In this document: piece by piece, positions 23,589 through 31,944 of the stretch
How the letters are laid out: every line of letters begins with the position of its first letter
Position numbering within the stretch: position 1 is the stretch's first letter
Assembly (NCBI GenBank): GCA_021805865.1
Contig: JAJZDX010000042.1
Span: forward strand, 1-32,862
Length of the DNA stretch: 32,862 bases
Source of the DNA: Pseudomonadota bacterium
Lineage (GTDB): Bacteria > Pseudomonadota > Gammaproteobacteria > Steroidobacterales > Steroidobacteraceae
Direction: 5' to 3'
Program-made: the position numbers and the translations under genes
Notes under the pieces: model-generated
Seen by the model: the letters and a program-made list of their open reading frames with translations, nothing else
Told to the model about the DNA's origin: nothing
Databases searched by the model: none

Positions 23589-24614
23589 ATGTCGCGGCTC
23601 AAGCCAAGCTCAACCGGCGACCTGCGCGGGCGGATCACGCTCATGGTCCTTGTGCTGATCGCCTGCAACGTCCTCGTCTGGCTCTGGGCGCTCATGGCGT
23701 TCCGCCATCATCCCCTGTTGCTCGGCACCGGACTCCTCGCCTACGGCTTCGGCCTTCGCCACGCGGTGGACGCCGATCACATCGCGGCCATCGACAACGT
23801 CACCCGCAAGCTCATGCAGGAGGGCAAACGCCCGGTCACCGTGGGACTGTTCTTCTCGCTCGGGCACTCGACGGTCGTCGCCGCGCTCACGTTGGCGGTG
23901 GCGGTGGCGGCATCGGTGCTGCAGGGGCGCCTCGGGGACCTGAAGGTCATCGGCGGCCTCATCGGCACCGGCGTTTCCGCCTTCTTCCTGTTTGCCATCG
24001 CTGCGGCGAACCTTGCCATCCTCGCCGGCACCTGGCGCAGCTTCCGGCAGGCCCGCGAGGGCACGTTGCAGCAGGAGAGCCAGGCGATCTTCCCCGGCGG
24101 CGGCCTGATGGCGCGCCTCTTCCGGGGGCTGTTTCGCCTCATCGAGCACAGCTGGCAGATGTACGGACTCGGCCTGCTCTTTGGCTTAGGCTTCGACACC
24201 GCCACCCAGGTGGGACTGATCGGGGTGTCGGCGGCGGGGGCCTCGAAGGGGCTCTCGCCCTGGGCCATCATGGTGTTCCCGGCGCTGTTCTGCGCCGGCA
24301 TGGCGCTCGTTGACACCGCCGACGGCATGCTGATGCTGGGCGCGTACGGCTGGGCGTTCGTCAAGCCGATCCGCAAGCTCTATTACAACCTGACGATCAC
24401 CTCGCTCTCGGTGCTGGTCGCCTTGCTCGTCGGCAGCATCGAGACCCTGGGACTGATCGCCGGCTACTTCAAGCCCGCGGGCGAGTTCTGGAGGTTCATC
24501 GGCTCCATCAATGACAACTTCGGCGTGCTCGGCTACGGCATCATCTCGCTATTCGTGCTCGGCTGGGTCATATCCCTCATCATCTACAAGATCAAGCGCT
24601 ACGAGGCGGCTTGA
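23589..24614 (+). CDS. NiCoT-family cobalt/nickel permease
   Basis: A 341-residue inner-membrane transporter from ATG 23589, with GGAAGGAG five bases upstream; earlier in-frame codons fall in the riboswitch and are disfavoured. It has about eight helices. The family signature HX4DH is in RHAVDADHIAAIDN, followed by LGHSTVV, GLGFDTATQVGL and GMALVDTADGMLM, the conserved NiCoT motifs. It imports Co2+ and/or Ni2+. Control by a cobalamin riboswitch makes cobalt for B12 synthesis the likely purpose, although no B12 synthesis gene is in this window. Its last 66 bp overlap the convergent EAL-domain gene. Confidence 0.92.
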   Translation: MSRLKPSSTGDLRGRITLMVLVLIACNVLVWLWALMAFRHHPLLLGTGLLAYGFGLRHAVDADHIAAIDNVTRKLMQEGKRPVTVGLFFSLGHSTVVAALTLAVAVAASVLQGRLGDLKVIGGLIGTGVSAFFLFAIAAANLAILAGTWRSFRQAREGTLQQESQAIFPGGGLMARLFRGLFRLIEHSWQMYGLGLLFGLGFDTATQVGLIGVSAAGASKGLSPWAIMVFPALFCAGMALVDTADGMLMLGAYGWAFVKPIRKLYYNLTITSLSVLVALLVGSIETLGLIAGYFKPAGEFWRFIGSINDNFGVLGYGIISLFVLGWVISLIIYKIKRYEAA

Positions 24615-25385
24615 GGCGCCATTGCCGCCTGCGCGGGCGGGCTCGGCCGCTCGCCTCGAGCCGCGCGGGGGCTCGATGAGGACCTCGCGTGAGGCCGCCG
24701 CGCCGCGCGCGGCGAGCAGCGCCTCCAGGCATCCGGGAGGCTGGGGCGGGCAGCAGTAATAGCCCTGCCACAGGTCGCACTCGAGGAGGCAGATGCGCTC
24801 GAGCTGCTGCTCGCTCTCGACCCCCTCGGCGATCACTTCCAGCCCCACGCTGTGGGCGAGAGAGACGATGGCGCGCACGATCGACTCATCGGTCCGGTTG
24901 ACGAGGAGGTCCCTCACGAAGCTGCGATCGATCTTGAGCTTGTCGATCGGCAGGCGGCGCAGGTAGCTCAGGCTGGAGTAGCCGGTACCGAAATCGTCGA
25001 TCGCGACGCTGACCCCCCTCGCACGCAGCAGCGTCAACACCTGCGCCGCACGCTCCGGATCGTCCATCAGCATCCCTTCGATGAGCTCGATCTCGAGGAA
25101 GTGCGGATCAAGATGCGCCTCGTCGAGCGCCGAGAGAACGGTCTCGAGGACGTCAGCGCGGCGGAACTGCACCGCCGAGAGGTTGACCGCGACGCGCAGA
25201 TCCGGCCCCCGGGCATCGATCCAGGCACGGGCCTGCCGGCAGGCCTCGCGCAACACCCACTCGTTCATCGGAACGATGAGTCCGGTTTCCTCGGCAAGCG
25301 CAATGAACGAGCCTGGAGTGATGAGCCCCTTCACCGGATGGCGCCAGCGCAGCAGCGCCTCGACCGAGAGCGCGATGCCGCTCAA
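24549..25385 (-). CDS. EAL-domain c-di-GMP phosphodiesterase, 3' part of frameshifted GGDEF-EAL gene
   Basis: This frame holds nearly the whole EAL domain: VEALLRWRHP (the EAL motif), VNLSAVQF, EIELIEGMLM, IDDFGTGYSSLSYL, KIDRSFV and VIAEGVE, so all catalytic residues for c-di-GMP hydrolysis are present. The normal start of the domain (GELELHYQPQLSTL) is also encoded just upstream in this frame, but it joins the GGDEF part only after a frame shift at 25436-25440. The only start codon near the junction is TTG 25385, overlapping the stop of the upstream frame, which would omit the first strand of the domain. The C-terminal tail overlaps the NiCoT gene on the other strand by 66 bp. Confidence 0.75.
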   Translation of the reverse strand: MSGIALSVEALLRWRHPVKGLITPGSFIALAEETGLIVPMNEWVLREACRQARAWIDARGPDLRVAVNLSAVQFRRADVLETVLSALDEAHLDPHFLEIELIEGMLMDDPERAAQVLTLLRARGVSVAIDDFGTGYSSLSYLRRLPIDKLKIDRSFVRDLLVNRTDESIVRAIVSLAHSVGLEVIAEGVESEQQLERICLLECDLWQGYYCCPPQPPGCLEALLAARGAAASREVLIEPPRGSRRAAEPARAGGNGASSRLVALDLVDDEGYDPAEHE

Positions 25386-26476
25386 GGTCGAGAGCTGCGG
25401 CTGGTAGTGCAGCTCGAGCTCCCCGGCGGCGATCGCCCCCGGCGCAGATCGCTCTCGAGCGCGAGCCGCTCCTGCATCGAGTCGGACATGCCGGGCTCGA
25501 AGAAAAGCACCCGGTCCCCACCGCTGCGTTTGGCGCCGAGCATGGCCGCCTCGGCGTGCGCGAGCAGATCATCGCCGCGGCGCGCATCATCCGGACACAG
25601 GCTCCCGCCGATGCTGAGCCGGGCGCGGATCTGCTGCCCGTTCACCTGCAGCGGTTGCTCGAGCGCCGCGAGCATGGCGTTCGTGATGGCTTGGGCCTGG
25701 ATGCGCGCCGACATGCCATCGATCAGCACCGCGAAGGAATCGCCCCCGACCCGCGCAAGCGTATGCACGTGCGGCACGGCCGACTCGATGCGGTGGGCAA
25801 TCTCGGTCAAGACGTGATCGCCCACGCCGTGGCCGAAGGAGTGGTTGACCGCGCTGAAGCGATCGAGGTCGATCGCGGCGATGGCGAGCGTGCGCCCCGG
25901 GCGCCGGGTGTCGGCGAGCGCCTGGGAGAGGCGTTCCTTGAGGAGCGTGCGGTTGGCAAGGCCGGTCATCGGGTCATGCGTGCCGATGTGCTGCAGCCGC
26001 GTGTGCGCTTCCTCGATGTCGTGCCGGCTGCGCTCGGTCTGCTCCCGCAGCCGGGCACGGTAGTGCGCCGTCACGCGGGCGATGAGGAGGGCTGCCGCGC
26101 CGATCGCTGCAGCGAGCAGGCGCTTGCCGGGCGCGGCGGCCGTGCAGCAGACGCCCCTTGCCAGCGGCTCGTGCAGCATCACACCGCAGCCGAGAATCGT
26201 TGCGGCGAGGAGCACGGTGGCCGAGGCGAGCACCGCATGGCCCGGCCAGTCGGGGCGGCCCCTGGCCCGCACCGCCCATACGCCGATCCCGAAGACGAGA
26301 AACACGGCGAGCGGGCCGATCCAGATCCACGGCAGGGACGCGGAGAGCGGATCGGCGGGCCGCTCCAACACGGTGAGTTGGGTGGCGGTCACGCAGGCGG
26401 CGAAGCTGAGGGCGCTGCCGGCGAGGGCGGGCGGATCGGGCCTGCGCCCGGCGGTGAAGGTGAGCGTCGCCATCAT
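25382..26476 (-). CDS. membrane GGDEF-domain protein, 5' part of frameshifted GGDEF-EAL gene
   Basis: 364 residues from ATG 26476; the start is uncertain because no good ribosome binding site is seen and hydrophobic residues begin just upstream. About five membrane helices (residues ~1-165) lead into a short coiled coil and a GGDEF domain (THDPMTGLANRTLLKERL; AAIDLDRFSAVNHSFGHGVGD; LARVGGDSFAVLIDG). The signature is GGDSF rather than GG(D/E)EF, so cyclase activity is doubtful. After LALESDLRRG the frame runs into a spurious tail and stops at 25382, whereas the correct continuation into the EAL domain lies in the next frame. The break is in a run of five Gs (25436-25440). Pseudogene, assembly error and slippage are all possible. 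Confidence 0.75.
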   Translation of the reverse strand: MMATLTFTAGRRPDPPALAGSALSFAACVTATQLTVLERPADPLSASLPWIWIGPLAVFLVFGIGVWAVRARGRPDWPGHAVLASATVLLAATILGCGVMLHEPLARGVCCTAAAPGKRLLAAAIGAAALLIARVTAHYRARLREQTERSRHDIEEAHTRLQHIGTHDPMTGLANRTLLKERLSQALADTRRPGRTLAIAAIDLDRFSAVNHSFGHGVGDHVLTEIAHRIESAVPHVHTLARVGGDSFAVLIDGMSARIQAQAITNAMLAALEQPLQVNGQQIRARLSIGGSLCPDDARRGDDLLAHAEAAMLGAKRSGGDRVLFFEPGMSDSMQERLALESDLRRGRSPPGSSSCTTSRSSRP

Positions 26477-26711
26477 CCCCGCGCAGGCGAGCGCGAGCGG
26501 CAGGAGAGGCTCCGGGCGCGCTTGCGGCGCGCCCCGGGGCGGTTTCCTCGAGAGGTGAGCGCCCCCGGGGGCGTACCGAGGCGGGGTGGGGGGGCTTAGC
26601 GCGCAGACCGTATCGGGTGAGCCGCCCCTGTGCGCACGGGCGCCGACAATTGTCGAATCAATCGGAGGGCAATGGGCGTGCCGCAGGCGCGCGGCAGGGG
26701 ATCTCGGCCGT

Positions 26712-26748
26712 CGCGGGCGCCGGCCGGGGAAGCGGCCGGGCGCCCGCG
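26712..26748 (-). terminator. strong GC hairpin after the HiPIP gene
   Basis: CGCGGGCGCC (26712-26721) and GGCGCCCGCG (26739-26748) pair perfectly, with an inner GGCC/GGCC stem. The hairpin begins 9 bp past the HiPIP stop. No T-run, so it may stabilise the message rather than end transcription. Confidence 0.5.
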
Positions 26749-26757
26749 GGTACAGAA

Positions 26758-27105
26758 TCAGCTTCGGGCGTTGAACGAGGCGCACCAGCCGTTGGCGTCG
26801 ACCGCGTAGCCGGCGAAGATCTGGCAGCCGGCGAAGCCGGAGGCCTGCCCGGGCTTGCCGAGGAAGAACCGGCACTGACCGCAGTACTCGCCCGGCTTGT
26901 AGGTCGGGAACTTGGCGCTATCGACCTGGTTGTGGTTGGCCCGGTAGCCGAGGGACTTCGCGAGCGGATCGGCTTCGGAGAGGTGCGGCAAAGCGGCATG
27001 GGCGGTGCGCGGGCGCAGGCCGATGACCGCAGCGGATGCAGCTACGGCGGCGGTCGCAAGGAAGGCACGGCGAGAGGAATCGGGATGCTTCTTGGACTCG
27101 GACAC
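26758..27105 (-). CDS. high-potential iron-sulfur protein (HiPIP)
   Basis: 115 residues from GTG 27105, chosen because a perfect GGAGGT (27112-27117) lies six bases upstream. A Tat signal (SSRRAFLATAAVAASAAVIGL) exports the folded protein and its cleavage near AHA leaves a mature protein of about 75 residues. The four cluster cysteines are arranged CGQC, then GC before QIFAG, then GWC before ASF, the HiPIP pattern for one [4Fe-4S] cluster. It is a soluble periplasmic electron carrier, typical of respiratory or photosynthetic chains of purple and related bacteria. No oxidase or reaction-centre genes are nearby. Confidence 0.92.
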   Translation of the reverse strand: MSESKKHPDSSRRAFLATAAVAASAAVIGLRPRTAHAALPHLSEADPLAKSLGYRANHNQVDSAKFPTYKPGEYCGQCRFFLGKPGQASGFAGCQIFAGYAVDANGWCASFNARS

Positions 27106-27447
27106 AGCAATACCTCCGGCTGGTGAGGGCACCAGTATCGGACAAGGTCTATCGGGCTGGCAACCGCCGTGATCCGCGAGATGTACCTATGACCGATTAT
27201 GCACCACCTCTCCTCCACCGTGCTCTCCTTAGCCGCCGCCCGTAAGATCCGAGGCCGCCTGCTGCAGGCCGGGGTCCGGGGGGGGGGAGGTGACTGGCAC
27301 CCGGTGCGGTGCCGCAAGCCGTGGAAGCGCAAGAGAGATCCAGTTGGCTCCAGTAGTTGGACCCGCTGAAAGCGCACCGTCCATGGAGTCTCCGACGGCG
27401 CGCGGAACTGCGCGGCAGGCGCCCGGCGGATTGGCTCCACACCGCCG
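27106..27447. other. intergenic region upstream of HiPIP
   Basis: The HiPIP promoter should lie on the minus strand around 27130-27165 (TTGCCA at 27153-27158 is a possible -35). The rest has a run of nine Gs near 27280 and no convincing gene. Confidence 0.35.
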
Positions 27448-27765
27448 TCAGGTGCCAGGGCCCGGGCGGCTACCGGCAGGCCCACCAGTCAGCGTCTGCG
27501 CGCCGCTCTGGGAGCGGATCACCCGTCCGCCGGTGATCTCGCCCTTGGGGTCGCGGGCGAGCTCGACGAGCCCCTGCTCCTCCCACGCTCGAAAGAGCGC
27601 CGTCAGGACCCGGTTGTACCGCTCCGCCTGGTCCCGTTGCCGGGCCAGGTCCCGGATGGCCTTGCGGGCATAGACATGGGCGATGAGCCAGGCGAGCAGG
27701 GCGCCGATCACGGTGCCCGACAATGTGCCGGCGAGCTCTTGAATCCACAGAAGATCGGTGTTCAT
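27448..27765 (-). CDS. small single-helix membrane protein of unknown function
   Basis: 105 residues from ATG 27765, preceded by GGGGAG. One membrane helix (LSGTVIGALLAWLIAHVYA, ~14-32) is followed by a charged helical segment, RKAIRDLARQRDQAERYNRVLTALFRAWEEQGLVELARD, and a glycine/proline-rich tail. The N-terminus is probably periplasmic and the charged part cytoplasmic. No family recognised. It lies alone between HiPIP and the TonB-dependent receptor. Confidence 0.6.
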   Translation of the reverse strand: MNTDLLWIQELAGTLSGTVIGALLAWLIAHVYARKAIRDLARQRDQAERYNRVLTALFRAWEEQGLVELARDPKGEITGGRVIRSQSGAQTLTGGPAGSRPGPGT

Positions 27766-28010
27766 GGCACTCCCCGCTGCATGATGAAGCCTCGGGTCAT
27801 ACGAGGAACACCCGTGGCAACGGCACTATTGTAGACGCATCCAAGCGACCACCGGCTCGAGCCCGCTCCCGGCATCCGAGGCCGCCTGCCGGATCCGGGG
27901 CCCGGGCGAGTCCCGGCGCCGGAGATTGGCGCCTGTGAGCTGAGGGAGAGGGCCGGGGCGCGCCGCCCTTGGGGGGGGTGGCGCTGAGAGGTCCGCCGCG
28001 GGGGAGGGTA

Positions 28011-28053
28011 GAGAAAAGGGCGCTGCCCGGCGTGCACGCCTGCGGACAGCGCC
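28011..28053 (-). terminator. intrinsic terminator of TonB-dependent receptor gene
   Basis: On the minus strand GGCGCTG (28053-28047) and CAGCGCC (28025-28019) close a long stem with an inner GGCGT/ACGCC pairing, followed directly by CTTTTCTC. It starts 24 bp after the receptor stop codon. This is the best classical terminator in the window. Confidence 0.8.
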
Positions 28054-28076
28054 TCCCCTGAGGGTGCGCGCGGCGC

Positions 28077-30662
28077 TCAGAAGCTCGCGCTCAGCGTGAC
28101 ATACCAGACTCTCGGGGCGCCCGGGAAGGCGATCACCGCCCCGGCCCCGGTGTTGTAGAGCCCGCCCGCCGTGATGTACTCGAACGCGTTGTACTTCTTG
28201 TCGGCGAGGTTGTCGACATCGAAGGCCACCTTCAGGTCCTGCACCCCCTCGGACCAGTTCGTCGGAAAATCGACGCTGGCCGAGAAGTTCAGGATCCCGT
28301 AGGAGGGGATGTTCGTATTGCCGGTGTTCACGGCATCGCCGTTGACGCCGGTATATGAGTCGCTGTTGAACCTGCCGTCCGCCGTCATGTTGTTGTTATT
28401 GTCAAATGCATATTGGGAGCCGGTGCGGATGTAGGTCAGGCGCGGCTGCACCACGACGCCGCGGATGTCCATCAGGTAGTACATGCCGAAGCTCATGTTC
28501 GACGTCGGCGTGTATGGTATCGGCACGTCGTGGTAGATGATGGTGTTGCCGTTCGCATCGGTGGCGCCGTTTATGTAGTCCCTGAACTTGGCGCTGACCA
28601 CGCCGACATTGGCGAACACGTAGAAATCGTGATAGGGGGAGGCGGAGCCGAAGATGTTCACGCCCTCGTACACCGAGGAGGCGAAGGCGAGGAGCGAGCC
28701 GCCGCTTGCGAGCGCAGTCGGGATGGTCTCGTGCGTGAAATCGAGGTGCGAATAGCTCATGTCGAGCGCCATGTCGGTGACCGGCCCCCAGCGCCGCTTG
28801 TGCACCTTCAGGCCGACGATGGTGTCGGTGCCTTTCTCCAGGTGCACGTTCTGCGCGGGAATCACCACGTACGGCCCCGTCCCGCCGCCGTTTTCCGGAT
28901 AGCGGTACGTCTGGCCCCAGTTGGCATACAACGCAAGCGAGGACAGCGCCCGCCAGTTCACCCCGACCGAAGGCTCGGCGCGAAAGAAGCTCTTGTGGGC
29001 GGTCGGGGACGGATTGACCGCCTCCCCCGGCGTGTAGACTCCCGTGGAGCACTCCGAGGGCGGGCTGATCTGGCTCAAGTCTCCGCACGGATTGTATTCG
29101 GTGGCGAGCGGGAAGACGGACGTCTCGTTGGGGTAGAAGTCCATCGTGTAATTGACTTCACGGATGCCCGGAGTGATGCGCAACGTCCGTATCGGGGTGA
29201 TGGTGTCCTGCAGGTACAGGGCGCTGTTCAACTGATAGAAGATGTCGCTGTCGTACTGTCCCTGCGCCGTCGTGGGCGATCCCATCAGATTGGGGGGCGC
29301 CGGCGGCCCCACCGCGCCCGCCGCAGCGAAATTCTGGTAGGGATAATAGAGCTGCTCCTGCGAATAGTACTTGCTCCCCTGCAGGTATCCGCCCGCGAAC
29401 ACGTGGTTGTACGGGAGCTCGAATTCGAACGTGAGCTTGTCGCCGAGAACGTGGACGGAGGGGCGGTTGATCTCCCACGAGGACTGATCCGGGGGCAGGT
29501 AGTCGTGCAGGGGCGTGAAGTGCAGCCGGTGCTCGTGGAAGAAATAGACCATGTTGTGCACGGAGGTGATGGCGGAGAGGCGGACGTTGAGCTTGCTCCA
29601 GAGCATCTCGATCGCATTGACGTCGAGCTTCCAATTGACCTTGAAGGGCAGCGTCGTGTAGAACCCGGTCGTCTGCTGGCTGAAGAGCGGCCCGGGATTT
29701 GCGGCTCCGGCGAGGGTGACACCGGGTATCGGGGTTACGGGAATCGGGAAGGGTCGCTGGGCGCTGGCGCGCGAGACGTACGCGCCGATGCTGAGGTCGC
29801 CGCCCGCAAACGCATGGCGAGTCTTCGCGTAATAGGCGTAGTTGTAGCTCGGGTTCTCGTAGCCGTCCGAGCCCCGCAGGAAATTATTGGCCTTGTCCCA
29901 ACCGCCGGCGATCACGGTCCGCCAGCCGCCGAGGTCGCCGGTCTGCAGGCTGAAGGCGACGTTCTTGGTCTGGTAGCTGCCGTACGTGAGCGCGACATCG
30001 CCCCCGAAGGCGCCCGAGGGCTGCAGCGGCACGAAATTGATCGCGCCGCCGATATTGGTCCACCAACGGTCCTTGGGCTGGCCCGGCCCGTAGGTGACGT
30101 TGATGGTCTGCAGGATCGAGGTCTGCGGGATGAGCGTCGCCTGCCACAGGTCGTTGCCGGGATTCATCATCGGCACGCCGTCGAAGCTCGGGGCGATGCT
30201 GCCGTTGTCCGGATTGCCGCCCGAGAACCCGGCCCAGCCGATCTTGATGCCGTTGATGCTGATCGTGGATTTCTGCGACCCGCTGGCGCCGTAGGAGGAT
30301 ACACTGACACCCGGGACGAGCATCATGGCCTGCGCCACGCCGCCCACCCGGCTGCTCGCGCGGATCTGGTCACGGTCGAGCGTCTTCACCGTCTGATCGG
30401 TGGTGAAATCCTTTCTCTGACGCTGCCGGCGCGCCGTGACCAGCACTTCATTCAGGGCGGCGGTCGAAATCGGCTCCGGGCTTGCACTGGCGCTCGCGCC
30501 CGGCCCCGCGCTCGCGGGCTCGAGGCTGGAGGGGAGCGCGGGCGCCGCGTGCGCAAGAGCGCTGGCGGCCAAAGCGCCCGCCAGTGCGAGCTGAACCGCC
30601 GCTTTGATCCGGCTCTTTCCTGAATGAGGACGCAATGCATGGAAGGACTCAATGGTGCACAT
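28077..30662 (-). CDS. TonB-dependent outer membrane receptor
   Basis: 861 residues from ATG 30662, with GGGAG upstream. A signal peptide (~1-39, ending AHA) is followed by a TonB-box-like LNEVLVTARR, the plug domain (~80-215, with SRVGGVAQAMMLVPGVSV, SINGIKIGWAGF, SFDGVPMMNPGN and NIGGAINFVP) and a C-terminal 22-strand barrel. It ends in the typical terminal phenylalanine (YVTLSASF). It uses TonB energy to import a bulky ligand across the outer membrane. The ligand is unknown: no transporter, TonB or degradative gene adjoins it, and I saw no Fur- or Zur-like box or riboswitch in the 600 bp upstream. NNNN and aromatic-rich extracellular loops are conspicuous. Confidence 0.92.
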   Translation of the reverse strand: MCTIESFHALRPHSGKSRIKAAVQLALAGALAASALAHAAPALPSSLEPASAGPGASASASPEPISTAALNEVLVTARRQRQRKDFTTDQTVKTLDRDQIRASSRVGGVAQAMMLVPGVSVSSYGASGSQKSTISINGIKIGWAGFSGGNPDNGSIAPSFDGVPMMNPGNDLWQATLIPQTSILQTINVTYGPGQPKDRWWTNIGGAINFVPLQPSGAFGGDVALTYGSYQTKNVAFSLQTGDLGGWRTVIAGGWDKANNFLRGSDGYENPSYNYAYYAKTRHAFAGGDLSIGAYVSRASAQRPFPIPVTPIPGVTLAGAANPGPLFSQQTTGFYTTLPFKVNWKLDVNAIEMLWSKLNVRLSAITSVHNMVYFFHEHRLHFTPLHDYLPPDQSSWEINRPSVHVLGDKLTFEFELPYNHVFAGGYLQGSKYYSQEQLYYPYQNFAAAGAVGPPAPPNLMGSPTTAQGQYDSDIFYQLNSALYLQDTITPIRTLRITPGIREVNYTMDFYPNETSVFPLATEYNPCGDLSQISPPSECSTGVYTPGEAVNPSPTAHKSFFRAEPSVGVNWRALSSLALYANWGQTYRYPENGGGTGPYVVIPAQNVHLEKGTDTIVGLKVHKRRWGPVTDMALDMSYSHLDFTHETIPTALASGGSLLAFASSVYEGVNIFGSASPYHDFYVFANVGVVSAKFRDYINGATDANGNTIIYHDVPIPYTPTSNMSFGMYYLMDIRGVVVQPRLTYIRTGSQYAFDNNNNMTADGRFNSDSYTGVNGDAVNTGNTNIPSYGILNFSASVDFPTNWSEGVQDLKVAFDVDNLADKKYNAFEYITAGGLYNTGAGAVIAFPGAPRVWYVTLSASF

Positions 30663-31270
30663 CTGCAGACTCCCATCTGATTTTGTTGGAATTCAGCCGT
30701 GCGACGGGGGCGACAGCCTCCCCTCGACGGCCCTCTGACCTGGGAAACTCTGCGACGGATATGTTTCAGTCTCGTGATTCGGGAAATGTACGTGCCCGTG
30801 CGTGGCTTTCTCGCGACACGGCATGCGCTGAGGTGCGGCACTCAGGAAGCCGGCACTGCGGCAGCCGGAGAGCGGCTCGATCGAGAAAGCACGCGTTTGC
30901 GCGAGGAGAGGCGGGCGGGAGAAGGAGGCCAGGCAGAACGAAGCGCTGCGTGTTGAACGGGCGCGCGGCGAGCCAACGCAGCCGCTCCCGCGCTGGCGGC
31001 CGGGCAGCGCGGGCTGCGATACGGCCGTGTGCGTGCGGAAAGAGACGGTGTGTAGCCTCTCACATTTTCTTGACAGTCTTGTGACAGGACGGGCACGCCG
31101 GACGGGAAAGCCGGCTCGCTGGACCGGCACCGGGACGTGACGGCTTGGTTGCACTGGCGACGTTGACGGTGGTAGCCTCAAGGGGGCTCGCGGGGCCAGG
31201 CGAATAAGTAACAGGGGATGAGGCGAGACCGGAATCAACAGGAAGGTAAGGCACTCCAGGAGCGATAAGC
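30663..31270. other. intergenic region upstream of TonB receptor, no gene recognised
   Basis: The receptor promoter should lie here on the minus strand. A CATATC near 30757 with TTTCCC 17 bp upstream on that strand is a weak candidate. A TTGACA at ~31071 on the plus strand has no matching -10. Frames on both strands are short and arginine/serine-rich. Confidence 0.4.
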
Positions 31271-31699
31271 ATGCGCAACGCCCGTGGCCGGTCGGAAATG
31301 CGGCAGAATCGCGCGACGCGTCGGTTGCACACCCTCGGGGCGATCTGCCTCCTGCTGAGCTTGCCCCTCGCGGCGCCGAGCGCCCACTCGCAGGACCTGA
31401 CGACCGGCAAAGTCATCCTCATGGGCATTGGGTGCAATATGTCCGGCCCGCCGGGAACCGCGGGCAGCGCCTGCTACGTCTCCATCAGCGGCTCGGCCGT
31501 CGGACCCTCCGGGTGCCAATCGACGCTCATCAAATGGGACCCTCACGCGACCCCGAATGGCAAGGCCGCCCTCAGACAGTTGACCGTCGCCTTCAGAGCC
31601 GGCGACCAGGTCTCCTTCACGCTCGTGGACCGCTGCTCGCTGGTTTGGCCTTCCTCTCCCACGATGCGCAGCTACCTGATCCTGGTGCCATCCTCCTGA
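31271..31699 (+). CDS. exported protein of unknown function
   Basis: 142 residues from ATG 31271, with AGGAG eight bases upstream; ATG 31298 is an alternative. A signal peptide (basic start, then HTLGAICLLLSLPLAAPSAHS) ends near residue 40. The mature protein has four cysteines, in GIGCNMSG, GSACYVSISG, PSGCQSTL and VDRCSLVW, spaced as two possible disulfides, in a mainly beta-strand sequence. No known domain recognised. It is monocistronic. Confidence 0.65.
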   Translation: MRNARGRSEMRQNRATRRLHTLGAICLLLSLPLAAPSAHSQDLTTGKVILMGIGCNMSGPPGTAGSACYVSISGSAVGPSGCQSTLIKWDPHATPNGKAALRQLTVAFRAGDQVSFTLVDRCSLVWPSSPTMRSYLILVPSS

Positions 31700-31944
31700 A
31701 TCACGCCGGTATCCCGCGGTGAACGTTGCAAACGACGCCGCGGCCGCTGTCTCGATCAGTGCCAGCGCAAAGTCGGCCCGAATGCCGGGTTCATTTTCTG
31801 ACCCTCCCCGCACCGCATGACGACAACCGGCGGGCGCGATGCCGACATGACCTATCGAGTCCTGACTGCCACAGCGCGAGAAAGCCCTCTCGTCCCTGGC
31901 CGCAGCGGAAAGCGTCCCAGCGGGTACTGGTCTAGACTGGGTAG
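31700..31944. other. short intergenic region
   Basis: No gene or clear signal, apart from GTCTAGACTGGGTAG just before the OsmC-like gene. Confidence 0.4.

Noticed and set aside
28413..30623. 736-residue plus-strand frame opposite the TonB-dependent receptor
   Set aside because: It is the antisense shadow of the receptor, rich in Val/Arg/Gly/His, with no start signal or family match.
31069..31100. TTGACA as a promoter -35 before the exported protein at 31271
   Set aside because: No AT-rich -10 at 16-18 bp; the following sequence is GC-rich.
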